Assembly (NCBI GenBank): GCA_021234155.1
Contig: JAJEKV010000113.1
Span: forward strand, 308,001 to 372,000
DNA from: Isoetes taiwanensis
Taxonomy: Eukaryota; Streptophyta; Lycopodiopsida; Isoetales; Isoetaceae
DNA length: 64,000 nt
Reading direction: 5' to 3'
Shown here: piece after piece, positions 34,850 to 45,262 of the stretch
How positions within the stretch are numbered: position 1 is the first letter of the stretch
Layout of the letters: the number at the start of each line of letters is the position of its first letter
The notes under the pieces: model-generated
The model's input: the letters and a program-made list of their open reading frames with translations, nothing else
Database searches by the model: none
What the model was told of the DNA's origin: nothing
Position numbers and translations under genes: made by a program

Positions 34850-35836
34850 CCATTTTGTCATTGAAAGTAGCAGATTTGCTGCCTGCGGGATCCTTCGTGA
34901 TGGGCACAGACTGTCGGTCTTTGGAATTGGTGAGTGTAGTACTGTTTCATGGGGCTGGAAGCTTAGAGGTGGAGGTGGGGATGGAGGTGCTACCGGGGCA
35001 GAGTCTAGGGATTGCTACCTTAAGATGTATCAAGACAGGAAACCTGATAAGGTAGATCCTAGTGAGGCTAGGCTTGCGCGTTGGACTAGATGCGCACTTT
35101 CTGCAGAAGCATTGAAGCCCCCTTGTGTAATTGATTTGCTGGGGGATATCTATAACAAAAGGCAATTGTAAACGCTATGGTAACAAAAAGCCTTCCGAAG
35201 AAGCTGGATTGCATAAAGGGGCTGAAGGATTTGATAACTGTCCATTTCTCTTCCATTCTTGGAATTGAGCCAGATGATGAGCACACTGAAACCAAGTTTC
35301 AGTGCCCAATAACAGGTCAGGAATTTAATGGGAATGTGAAGTTCTTTGTTCTTAAAGGTCGTGGGCATGTCCTTAGTGCCAAGGCATTGAAAGCTATCCA
35401 ATCTTCCTCCTGTTTAGTTTGCTATGCCTCCTTCTTAGAGGAAGATATGATAATCGCAAATCCGACCGAAGACGAAGTTGCTATTTTGCAAAAGCGTATG
35501 GAAGATGGGAAAGCCAAGTAAGGGAGAAGAAAGAAAAGAGTGAAAAATGGACAAGTTGTTCCTGTTGTAGAAGCAACACTTGAAGATGACAAAGTCATGC
35601 AATTGAAACATGCACAATTGAGGAAGCCTGCAAAGGGGGAGGAACTGAAGATTGCGCCTTTTAATAAAAAAAAAGAAGCAAACGTTGAGGCTAAAGGGAA
35701 TCTCAAAAAGTTCAGAGCAATGGATAAGATGCCTGAAAATGCTACAAAGGAAGTTTATGCATCAATATTTTCATCTTCTAGTGGAATAAAAATCAGAGAG
35801 ACCTTCATTCATATGCAGAACCCTTCCTATTGGTAG
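34850..35836 (+). pseudogene. RTF2: RTF2 (replication termination factor 2) broken copy
   Basis: Plant RTF2 is a nuclear protein with a ubiquitin-like N terminus and an RTF2 RING-like domain, linked to replication-fork and pre-mRNA processing. Seen here: the end of the ubiquitin-like part and the linker LRGGGGDGGATGAESRDCYL (about 34960-35020), then RKPDKVDPSEARLARWTRCA, IDLLGDIYNK, a frameshift and stop near 35163-35170, then SLPKKLDCIKGLKDL, FQCPITGQEFNGNVKFF, LKGRGHVLSAKALKAIQSS, CLVCYASFLEEDMI, LQKRMEDGKAK, a TAA at 35519-35521, and the conserved tail VYASIFSSSSG near 35755-35785, ending at 35836. No intron interrupts 34960-35836 although plant RTF2 genes normally have them, so the source may have been a cDNA copy, or the captured part lies in few exons. 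The 5' border has a CTTTAG|AG acceptor-like site at about 34838. Confidence 0.9.
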
Positions 35837-36232
35837 AAATTTATTGACATAAATTTATTGAAATATGCTAGATTTCTCTGGCATCTGAAATCTGTATAGT
35901 ATAAATAATATGTGATATGTTCAATGAACAAAACATGACAATTCATCCCCCACCCCCAGTTTGCCATTGGCCTTCATACATTACATTTGATACACTCCCT
36001 TTTTTAGGCCATGTCCTTTTTTGAGGCCATTGTGTTCCTTTTAGACCCTAAGTTAAAAGGTTTTTCATGTTGTTAAAAAATTAGTTGTTTATAATCCATG
36101 TACAAATGTGTATGCCCTAATGTACTGGGATGCATGGTAATTGAATACCCATCAAAGTGCTTCTCTTGCAACGAATGCGCACGACTAGTTGCTTATCCCC
36201 CCAATGCTCGTATTGCAGGAAAGAGAAATGTT

Positions 36233-36254
36233 CGCGGCGGCCTTGGCCGCCGCG
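36233..36254. other. GC-rich perfect hairpin at Helitron-like 3' end
   Basis: Stem CGCGGCGGCC pairs with its exact complement across a TT loop, 12 bases before the element boundary at 36266. Surroundings are AT-rich, so the hairpin stands out. Confidence 0.85.
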
Positions 36255-36590
36255 ATAAATTTCTTGTAATTTATAATTATCATTCCAGCATTCTAGCCGG
36301 ACTGACCTGATACTCCCTTGTCGATCTGAGCTTTCCAAATTCAAACTTCCTCTTGCCTCCATTTTATTCGACCCCTGTTTTACCTAAGATCAATGCTAAA
36401 TAAGGCAGATGTTTTAATAGCAATTTTTTCTCCTTCAACACTTAACAGGTTAATGTCACTATGGTTTAACCATTGACCATTAACCATGTCTTAGGTTTAA
36501 TATTTCAATCATAATCAGACGTTCAATCTCACTTATACTGAAGTGTGTGCTATCACCTCAAATATTACATGATCATTTCTCTTCAGTCGC

Positions 36591-37190
36591 ATGTCTATTA
36601 CGCACAATGCAAACAAAAATGAAATAATCTAATAAGCATAAAAGTAAATGATGATATTAAAAGTGTACAACAATGTCAACCAAAATGAACTAAAGCAATG
36701 TAGAAAAATTGAACATGAGAGACCACAGACAAGCTCTTTCATTCGTTCATCTTAGGTTGAGAGTAGGTAAGCTGCACATCGCAGGCCACCCAATAACTAA
36801 ATATAAATTATTGCCACACATCGAAAGCTATCCAATAACTAAGTATAAATTATTATAGATATAAAACTAAAAACAACTCCACAATTGAGTTGTTGAAATA
36901 AAAAAGTTATGATGAGATGCTGGATGATGTACCTGCTGAAGGCTTATCACCGAGATTATTCCCCCCCTTAGGTTTTTGGGAAAAAACCCTAGTGATAGGC
37001 CCTCAGTAATGGGTTTGGACAATCGTAATGCTACTACCATGGTCCCCAAAAAATATGAATATCGAAGAAACAAAAATGCATATTATCTAAATCCCTACAC
37101 AACATAAATATTAAAACGCATACATGAGATATAAGCCTCTAAAATAAAAGGACTGGTCAAGCATGCCATGGGAAACAATCAACATAATAT
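36591..37190. other. no gene seen
   Basis: AT-rich flank of the copia element. A possible further exon-like block ends with a GTACAT donor on the minus strand at about 36930, but the evidence is too thin to call it. Confidence 0.4.
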
Positions 37191-37194
37191 AAAC

Positions 37195-37312
<118 letters not shown>

Positions 37313-37735
37313 TGGCATCTAGTCTTTATAAGTCTAATCTTGACTAAGACCAGTAAATCAATAGGCCAGAACCTTGTCTAAGACCTATGTCTTTTTGCCC
37401 TAGTCTCCTAGGTAGCCAAGATTAACAAACAAATGTCTAGATTTCTGGAATATCAGAAAATGTATTGAATGCTTTTAAGCAAAGAGATCTACTCCTTATT
37501 ACAATAATACACGTATTCAAGACAATAGCAAATCTTCTGATGCATGTATAGATCTTTTCCTTTCTTTTGTATCAAAAGCAAATGTTGAGATTGTATTTAC
37601 CTTGAAAGCTTAATAACCAGAAGACATACAATAATATCATGTATAGACGTCACTACACCTGGTTACTTATCATTTATTCAACAAAAAAAACTTCATCCTG
37701 TCCATCAAATTTGACCAGGGAAGAGCGCCTCTTAC

Positions 37736-37850
37736 CTGCCACCGTCCACAAGAAAAAATGAGTTAGAAAACCAATTTATCTATGTGGGAAGGCAGGTGTC
37801 ATAGGCCACCCTTCAGTTGCTATCCCGTTCCTAGAAAAATCTGACAATAA
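37736..37850 (-). other. exon-like block, diverged DTCY-family copy
   Basis: Minus strand: TATGACACCTGC as at 27.5 and 39.9 kb, then diverged sequence and GGTGGCAG|GTAAGAGG, a strong donor. Stops in every frame show it is not translatable as it stands. Confidence 0.45.
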
Positions 37851-37974
37851 CTTAAATTCATGCATAAAGATCAAAGCACAACTTTTAGTCTAAGTATAAT
37901 CTCATGCTAAGATTAAACCTGCTGCTCAGTTGGATGTTCTCAACCTGACACACTTGTAAAATACCTTAGGATTT

Positions 37975-38169
37975 TCGGGAGTGACACAAGTATTAGGAAG
38001 CACAGCTATGCCATTTCGTTCCTCACTTGTATCAGCCTCTGCACCAGTCTTCAAGCGTTTTGCGGGAGCTTGGCGGCGATTACTTGCCTTTTGGATTCTG
38101 CGGGCTTTGGCAGCCAGGACCCCAATTTTGCTTCAGATTATTGTTCTTAGATCCCTTTGGTCTGCCCAT
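37975..38169 (-). pseudogene. basic, AT-hook-like N-terminal exon, frameshifted
   Basis: ATG at 38169-38167 gives MGRPKGSKNNNLKQNW; GRPKGSKN resembles an extended AT-hook, a minor-groove DNA-binding motif. A one-base shift at the following G run then restores VLAAKARRIQKASNRRQAP and AKRLKTGAEADTSEERNG, ending PNTCVTPENPKVFYKC. Like the frames at 28167-28553 and 40950-41001, it is a short basic start exon just upstream (minus sense) of a DTCY block (37736-37850). Nuclear function would be a guess from composition. Confidence 0.4.
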
Positions 38170-38179
38170 CTTGCCTCTT

Positions 38180-38830
38180 GGAGATCTGAGATAGAACCTA
38201 AAGCATTGTTTTGCAAGAGACAGCCTCGGCATGCACATTGAAGGCCTGACCCGGAACTTCGCTTTTTAAATTCCCCTTGCTTTGTCTCTGCTCAGATCAA
38301 GAACCAGCATGGCAAGGCGGGAATCATGAGTGATCGGATCAGCCTGTTCATCCTATTATGATGAATCTCAACAGTTTTTACTGTTGTAACGAAAAAACTC
38401 AGCTATTGGGCGGCCCATTCAAGTAAAACCTAGCGTTAACCTCTTAGGGTATTTTTTACCAAGGTTTTGCACACCCCAATCTATGTATTCCCATGCTTCA
38501 ACATGTCATAAAAAACCTGTTCTATCCTGGAACATAGACTTGATACATAATGATATGGTCACAAGAAGGAGACGAATTATTATTTTTGAAGAGCTTAATG
38601 AACATAGCTAAGTAGCTCAATTACCATTGATTAAAATCCAGTCTATATGACACACAGATAGGACATGCACAACGCTTGGACATAATGCTGACTCAGGCAC
38701 TCAAAGATTGTTTGGCACTAGCACATGTCATTAAAAACCAGTCCTGTCTAGTTTCTGCTGGAATTTCTTTCCTCAGCTACTATTCTAGTCTGTGCTAGTA
38801 TTTCCTTCTCTAGATTCTAGTCTAGTCTCG
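38180..38830. other. no gene seen
   Basis: No coding similarity recognised; would be the upstream region of the exon at 37975-38169. Confidence 0.4.
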
Positions 38831-38834
38831 TCTT

Positions 38835-38872
<38 letters not shown>

Positions 38873-38873
38873 C

Positions 38874-38905
<32 letters not shown>

Positions 38906-38906
38906 T
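38835..38906. repeat. second GATA microsatellite
   Basis: About 18 TAGA repeats with one ACAT interruption near 38872. Confidence 0.95.
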
Positions 38907-38924
38907 AGTATTTTAACGTCACGC

Positions 38925-39420
38925 CACTAGAGAGAGGGGGGGAGGGAGAAAGGGAGGGAGGGAGGGAGGGGAGAGAGAATTGGTTCAGGAGGAAAAGACA
39001 GAAAACTGTTAAGATGAAGAAGAAACGTTGAATTGATAAGCTAAAGAAGACTCCTGCTATAAAAAGATAAACCAGAGGTCCAAAAATGCATGCAAAACAT
39101 GCATGCACGCATGCTCCTCCTCATGATGTGGAAAAATAGAAAGGTAAACTGGAAAAATAGAAAGGGGAGAGGAAAAAAAGGAAGAGGAAAATAGAAAAAG
39201 GGAAAAGAGGGGGATGGGAATAGGGAAAAGAGAAAAAAGAAAGGAAAAAAAAGGGAAGGGGGAGGGGAAAAAGGAAAAAGACTTTGTTTTTTGTCCCCTC
39301 CAGTGGAGGTGTTTAGGTAGGCTCTCTGCCATTATCTAGTTTTCTGAGATAGTCTCAAATTTTGTATATTGCCATGTAAATTTTAACAAAGTAATATATA
39401 TTCTGTCGTTTCAAAAAAAA
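38925..39420 (+). mobile_element. purine-rich tract and probable LINE 3' end
   Basis: 38930-38980 and 39119-39285 are strongly purine-biased (GGGAGGGAGGG runs). 39300-39420 reads GTGGAGGTGTTTAGGTAGG, TTTTGTATATTGCC, TTTAACAAAGTAATATATA and TTTCAAAAAAAA, the look of a LINE 3' UTR and tail. No coding part identified. Phe/Ser-rich frames opposite the purine tract are composition artefacts. Confidence 0.45.
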
Positions 39421-39440
39421 GGAAAAAATAAATAAAAACG

Positions 39441-39560
39441 TTTAAATCTGTCAAGACGGCCTTTAATCCTTCATTTAACCTTTTGAAGGAAAAATTTCAG
39501 ATTCAATAAGCAACCTAAGTGCCAAACTGGTGACATTTAGTACAAAGCCATGATCCGGTT
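39441..39560 (+). repeat. diverged relative of block A
   Basis: TTTAAATCTGTCAAGACGG, CCTTCATTTAACCTTTTGAAGG and AAGCAACCTAAGTGCC follow the order of block A at 19139-19225 with heavy divergence. It also stands directly after an A-rich LINE tail, as block A does at 19137. Confidence 0.4.
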
Positions 39561-39871
39561 ATCATTTAATAAAGATTCCAAAAAGTAATATAGAAGACAA
39601 TAGTAGTGACAAGTTAACAGAAAGTGAAGAATGATGCAGCAAACTTTAGATAATATGACCTGAGAACAGGTTCAACTCAACTTACATTTCAGTATAATAA
39701 GCTATATCTAACTGAAAGGATTTAGTCAAAAAAACAGCCTCTCAGCTTTACATCTTGAAAGAGTATAGATTTCGAGAATTTATCAAGTTCAATCAACAAG
39801 AATTAGACCCTAAATTTCATCAATCTTCCATTTCGTGAATAAAACATAGCAAGGAGTAGTTCCTATTACCT

Positions 39872-39990
39872 GCACCCAAAAAGACAAATACAAGCATTAG
39901 AATGGTCGCAATGCTTAAGGTAGCAGGTGTCATGAGAACTTCTAGGTTTATGCCCCTTCATCCTGCTTGTTTTACAAACAAATGTGGGGA
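39872..39990 (-). other. exon-like block with splice donor, best DTCY-family copy
   Basis: Continuous frame KGHKPRSSHDTCYLKHCDHS followed by NACICLFGC, ending GGGTGCAG|GTAATAGG. Five Cys and two His in 18 residues suggest metal binding or disulphides, but I know no family with this spacing. The 43.3 and 55.5 kb blocks end with the same (V/F)GC|donor arrangement and may be more distant relatives three codons shorter. Confidence 0.5.
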
Positions 39991-40683
39991 ATGGTCAGCA
40001 TATATATCCGCACTGTCTATAAGAGCCCATCAAACTCAATGATCCTAATGCTAACAAGCTGGTAACAGTCCAAGAATAAAGCCTTGCATTAAGACTAAGC
40101 ATAGGATATTGTATGAAGTAGGTAGTTCAATATGGATCACACATACTGCGCAGGAACCCAAGAGGGGCAAATAGCCTGCACAGTTATGAGATCCAGCCAG
40201 CAAAAATATGACTATGCTTTTCAAATTATTCAGGTTGCCAAGTATATGCAGCATGTTTTTACGAAGATCTATAAACATCACCTTCAACTCGATTTGAAGT
40301 AACATGTATCAGTTAAGCCTTGCATAATTGTCAATACTCAATAATTTTAAGCAAATTGTTACTATCCAACACATGCTGAATGCTTATTTCTATTTTATTT
40401 AAAAGCCCTATACTCAACCTATTTAAGAGGCTTAAAGCAGCCAGGGAGCAATATATACACAAGAGTCCACTAGGCCATGCTATTGTATAATGATTTTTTC
40501 AATCTAGGTGTAGACAGTAAGAAATTAACCGTAAGTAAATATTTTCTGTAGATCTACCATTTCTTAAGCACTTTGCAAACTCAGTAAGAAAATATATTCA
40601 TATCAAGGCAGAGGTCTAAGAGAAGCCTATCATTATTAGTATTTAAGGCCAGTTAAAACATTAAGATACAAAGCATTATCTAG

Positions 40684-41001
40684 TCAAACCTGAGGGTTGT
40701 GCTCCTGGTTGTTAGACTTGCTTTGAATTTCTTCATGCCTTTGCTTTAGCCTAGTAGATCCAGATGTTTTGGCTATTATCTCACCCTTACCCCTTGTATT
40801 TTCCATGATATTTTTGTTGATGGTAGCATCTGCATTGGTTGCACCATCACCAGCTTTCTGCTTATCCATATCATCAATCTTAACTACTTCCTCAGAGCAG
40901 CCTGTATGGCTTATTGCTCATTTTACCTCCGAAATTGGAAGGGGTTCTTCCCACTAGCATTTGCTATCTCTTCCTGAGCCAACCTCTTCGTGGTAGACAT
41001 G
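40684..41001 (-). other. candidate exons upstream of the 39.9-kb block
   Basis: 41001 downward: MSTTKRLAQEEIANASGK and NPFQF, then a stop; 40869-40684 gives MDKQKAGDGATNADATINKN and HEEIQSKSNNQEHNPQ ending CCCTCAG|GTTTGAC, a possible donor at 40690. Charged, low-complexity, nuclear-looking. It parallels the exon at 28167-28553 in position and in the (P/L)FQF word. The stop between the two parts could lie in an intron or mark decay. Confidence 0.35.
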
Positions 41002-41648
41002 TTTAAGCCGCCTACCTTTCTGCCATGCTTTTTCCGGAAGCCAGACTACTTCCCTAAATTGCGAATCAAGCAGCATCCAACAGGCAAGATGCCAAATACA
41101 TAGCAAAAGATCCCTAGTTACTGACAGTTCTTAACCTAAGAAATCCAAGACACAAACAGGGCACGGTTCCAGCATTTTCCATAACTGAAATCATGCTTTT
41201 TAGAAAATATCATTGTGTACCTTTCGTTCACGCGTTGTTGCAGGCCAGATCTTTGGCCCTTTTTCCACGGCAGGAGTAAAATATGGCTGTCCCAATGCAA
41301 TAAGACAGCATATAAGACTCCATGTCATCTCCACGTCATGTCTCAGATAAAGACCTTTCCCACTAATTTTTATGCGACATGTCCTAAATATATAAGACAA
41401 CTCTTATATTTTCTGCTTTTCCACTGCACTCCATCAAAAAGAAGAACAGCAAAAACGCTAAGGTGTCTGTAGAAGAACAGCAAGCACACTAAGATCTCTG
41501 TGGAGAAATCAGACAAACCTGGATGCGAATCTGAGGAAAATGGATTCGGGATTGAAGAACCTTGGTTGTAGGAAAGAAAATCCAGAATTTTCAGAACTGT
41601 TAATATTTCTATCAGAAATTTGAAGAACTGTTCAATTCTGCAGAAATC

Positions 41649-41683
41649 TTTGTGTAGCCCGAGTTCAAATCTCGGTACACAAA
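41649..41683. other. tRNA-minihelix-like hairpin
   Basis: TTTGTGTA pairs with TACACAAA, and inside it CCGAG pairs with CTCGG around the loop TTCAAAT, which is the T-loop consensus. Together these mimic the acceptor plus T arm of a tRNA, with a 2-base bulge where the rest of the tRNA would be. No D or anticodon arm is present. Confidence 0.6.
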
Positions 41684-41752
41684 CATTCAAACTCTGCAGA
41701 ACCTCCCATTCTCGTACACAAAGAACTGCCGGGATCTGTTTGCAGGGATCTG

Positions 41753-41938
41753 TTAGAAGGATCTGTTAGCCGGGATCTGTCTTCTTTTGTCGGATCTGTT
41801 AGAAGGATCAGCATCGACATCTTCAAAAGAAGGAGAAGAGGGCTCTACATTTGAGCCAGATCTCTGGCTAAATGAAGAATACCCATCACCTGAAGAAGTT
41901 CTGTCCAAATTTCTACGGTAAGAATCAGGATCCGTCAA
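41753..41938 (-). other. small Ser/Asp/Arg-rich open frame
   Basis: 61 codons, MTDPDSYRRNLDRTSSGDG to RQIPANRSF. Codon content looks more protein-like than its neighbours and it lies upstream (minus sense) of the candidate exons at 41001-40684, so it could be a first exon. The repeated CAGATCCC at its 3' end argues for caution. Family unknown. Confidence 0.3.
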
Positions 41939-43318
41939 AGTTTGGCCCTAGTTCGAGCTCATCTATATTTTTAGATTAACTGAGTTTTACGGTTAGTAAT
42001 TTTTTTATTTTAATATCCAATATGTTTATTCCACATAAGTGTACCATATTTAAATCATAAACCATAGCTCATTAGCATTTCATTAACATCATAATTATGG
42101 CCTCACGTGGCGGTTTCTTTCCCATAAGCCAAGGGGATGTTCCCAACTAAGGCCCCAACTGTGCAATTTCTATTTGACAAATCTATAGAAATTAAACCAA
42201 AGCTTTTTAGATCCTTGCATCACAAGGTCTACCTTTATGACAATTAATAATATTCGGCTTAGAATATTCCTATTAGTAGTTCACATCACCTTGATGTTTA
42301 ATCATATCAATTGAAAGACTTACTTAATATGCAGTTGCAGCTGTGCCATGGGTAGTTCACCAGTATAGCCATGTAAAAACTCTTCATCATGTCTCTTGGG
42401 GAGTTGACCTCCTGTAAATAGAACAAAGACCATGTATTCCAACATAATTTCTATAATAAGAAAAGAAAAGAAAAAAAAAAGATAAAAGAAAAAAGATAAA
42501 AATGGCTTGAACTAGTTAATCCTAGCACAAACATCAGCATTGGTCAATCTATATGCTGTCTTATCTGGCCATACAAAAACAAGAAGTCCAAGATGGTATC
42601 ATTCTTCTAAGGTATATAGTTACAGATATTTAAATCCAAGACAAGCCTAAGCCCTTCAGACTGACTATGGTGGTGCCCAAAGGTTCAAGTAAAATAGGAC
42701 ATTGTGTCTAATTCCCATTGGACACAATAACAATTAGAGCTATAAGGATATAACTCTTGTCTACAAAATATAGATAATAAACCCTATACCATGAACAATA
42801 TATTTTATCCACGCTACAGTAATTTGCACACTTATGCAACATGGCACATGCCTGGTACTTTCAATTAGAGGTCAGAAAGAACTTTCCACACAAGGGCAAT
42901 TGGAACCTCAAATATTTCCGATGTATATTTAATTCAGAATATAACATACAGACTTAAAAGTGTTTTAATACAAAGTGGGCATATCTAATAGCAAAGCATC
43001 CATTTTGTAAGCTCTACACATCTCCAGCATAAGACTAATATTGCTAGGCTATGACATTTGAAAAATACCAAAGTGTCAGAGCAAACGGCCAGCCTATTAT
43101 AGCAAATTGTATAGCCAAGAATTGACTTCCAAAAGGGTAATAATTTATGTGAAAACATAGAATATATTCTATAAAAAGTACCAACCAGAACCCACATGTA
43201 GCTATGTAGAAGTTAAAATAAGCAACAAAGTACATTTGCAGCATTTCAAAGTGCAAAAAAAATCTAGCTTATCTAAAATCCATTGAGCGAAAGGGATACA
43301 TTAAGAAGAGAAGCTCGT

Positions 43319-43440
43319 ACCTGCAGCCAACCAATACATAATTAGCCATAGACTGGATAAAAATGCAAGGGCCGAAAGGTACCTTAGGCTTCTGGGTTGC
43401 CAACCAATCACCTAATGTAGGCCTTTTGCCCAAAAGATCA
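43319..43440 (-). other. exon-like block with splice donor, FGPC family (unit copy 1)
   Basis: Frame LGDWLATQKPKVPFGPCIF followed by IQSMANYVLVGC, ending GGCTGCAG|GTACGAG. The copy at 55467-55560 keeps the same reading (KPKVPFGPCIFTQSMANYV), and the 10.6-kb block is a third relative. Keeping the same residues in two units is mild evidence of past coding function. Confidence 0.5.
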
Positions 43441-43864
43441 AATGAGCATAGTAAAATAAATATGTAATTTAAACAAATGAGAGAGATCTAGCTCAATATT
43501 ATTTCAGTAATAATCGTAAGCAAAAGCAAAGAATCCTTTAATATAAATTGTTTAGAGAAGAAACATACAGTTATGGGCATTTAAAATCGAAGATATTAAA
43601 TGTTGTTCAATCTCTTAGGCAAGAAACATGTAGTAGACAAGCAATCATAACTCATAAATCTGTCATATTTCTTCAGCAAGAGTTACTTGATTAACTAGCA
43701 TCATTTCTGAAAGGCAAATACAATTTTAAGCATTTAGATGCTAGAATCAATTTCATGCTCTAACCTTTAGGTTTGAGACTGTTATAAGGCTAACATTTAT
43801 GTCAGATCCCTTCTCTACTACCAACTATTTATCTTGAATGATGAAAAATGCACTGCCATACCTG

Positions 43865-44110
43865 GTGAAACTCGTAATCAGACCCAAGGCACCATCCATT
43901 TGGACTATTGGTAGAAAATGAGAAGCTTCGCCATAACTTTATCTATAAGATTCTGGATGGCCACCATAGTCTTGCTAGCCTCATTTGCCATAGCCTGGTT
44001 TTCATACAAGATGCCATGCCTCTGCACTCCTCAAGCATACCATAGCCAAGCTTGCTATGTTTGCCATAACATTTCGATTTCTCAAGCGCTTTAAAAATAC
44101 TGATTTGCAT
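43865..44110 (-). other. exon-like block (unit copy 1), broken
   Basis: Compared with 55977-56219, this copy has an extra insertion (GCCATGCCTCTGCACTCC region) and frame breaks; the end still reads SYGEASHFLPIVQMDGALGL before the CAG|GTATGG donor. Confidence 0.4.
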
Positions 44111-44959
44111 AGAGGATGGTCTCTCTCTCTCTCTGTCTAGCAGTGTCTCATCTGAGTTTGATAGATATGGAGATATCATCAGGTAGAAAGATTTAGGCAG
44201 AGCTCAACAGAATGAAGCCAGGGTCTGTCGGATTTCATCCGCCTCACATCATAAATGACGAGAGGTACAGGTATTTAGTGGAATAAGAAATAAAATCGCT
44301 AAATTAGCAATATAAAAATAGGAAAAATTACACTAATGGCAATTGCAATGGTCTAGCAATGCTCTGGACCTGTTAAAATTGTCTTCATATGGACCATAAT
44401 CAACCCGAAGGTAAGAGAATTCGAGAATATCCATTGCTTATGTACTGTACATAGACAACATGATGAAATTGTCCATATGTGTACAATGGAATTAATAGTG
44501 CAAATGATATTGCACTTCAAGAAATAATTTAAGTTACACCCCAGTACAAGTGGGTATCCAAATTTAGACACCACAAGTTATCCTTATAGTTAAGAAATGC
44601 CCACAAGCAGCATGCATGTAAAAAAAATCCTACCTCCTACCGTAAGGAGAGGCAAATACTCTCCCTGCAGCACAGTTTCATAAAGATGACAGACCCCCAC
44701 AAATGCAGGAATCATGCCTAACCTTATGATAATTGTTTGCCAATACTTGAAAATGATAGAAATGCAAAAGATATAATCAAATACCTTAAGAAACTCTCAT
44801 CTTTTTCTTGTAATAGAAATTTAGAACAAAAGTAATTTTACCTCACATTGAGAAGTACTTGTTGAGAGCTTGTATAAGCTCCCTGGAATCAAACTGAATT
44901 GCAGCAAATGGACCTATCATCAGACATCATGAACTTACCATCCATATTTTAAATCTCAA

Positions 44960-45262
44960 GTCAAGTGACAGTGTTGGACAACAGTCCATGTATGTATGTT
45001 AGGCCATGTGCACATTATGCCAAATGGCAAGTCAAATGGCACACTGCCAAATATCAAGCTGAGTGGCAGTATTGGACAGCAGTCCATGTATATGTATCAG
45101 ATCAAATGGCACCATGTGCCAAATGGCAAGGTCAAACGGCACACTGCCAAATATCAAGTTGAGTGACAGTATTGGACATCAGTTTATATATATGTATCAA
45201 ATCAAATGGCACATTGTGCCAAATGGCAAGGACAAAAGGCGTACTGCCAAATGGCAAACAAG
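44960..45262 (+). repeat. 98-bp minisatellite within unit copy 1, 3 copies
   Basis: Copies at about 44985, 45083 and 45181, each with GTCCATGTAT-like start, ATCAAATGGCAC, TGCCAAATGGCAAG and TGCCAAATATCAAG. The TGCCA-AA-TGGCA core is an inverted repeat. Confidence 0.9.

Larger units (their letters stand above)
33920..36266 (+). mobile_element. Helitron-like element, 2.35 kb, carrying gene fragments
   Basis: Exact ends come from comparison with the 3' LTR: left host TTCATCTT, element starts TCGATACATA; element ends ATAAATTTCTTG, right host TAATTTATAA. No target duplication is needed. The start is TC, a 10-bp perfect-stem hairpin (36233-36254) stands 12 bases from the 3' end, and the host base after the end is T: Helitron hallmarks. 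Deviations: the end is CTTG rather than CTRR and the left host base is T (C in the empty site) rather than A. It carries TCP-like and RTF2 fragments and no RepHel gene. Confidence 0.6.
10850..36585 (-). mobile_element. Ty1/copia LTR retrotransposon, 25.7-kb composite with nested insertions
   Basis: Bounded by a near-identical 5-bp target duplication, GTTGC at 10845-10849 and GTCGC at 36586-36590. Minus strand, so the 5' LTR is at high coordinates. LTRs end in TGAAG...CTTCA. The 3' LTR is in two pieces (10850-11347 and 29316-29371, about 554 bp together) and the 5' LTR in two pieces (33679-33919 and 36267-36585, about 560 bp together). Between them lie PBS, gag, protease, integrase, RT, RNase H and polypurine tract in copia order. 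Several stops and frameshifts make it inactive. Confidence 0.85.
33679..36585 (-). repeat. copia 5' LTR, split by a Helitron-like insert
   Basis: Pieces 33679-33919 and 36267-36585. The uninterrupted homologue at 11050-11115 reads CATCTC|TAATTTATAAAG across the junction. The outer end is CTCTTCA at 36585, followed by the target duplication GTCGC. Confidence 0.85.

Noticed and set aside
38785-39332. Ser/Phe/Pro-rich frames of 107 and 91 codons
   Set aside because: Produced by the GATA and purine tracts read on the opposite strand.
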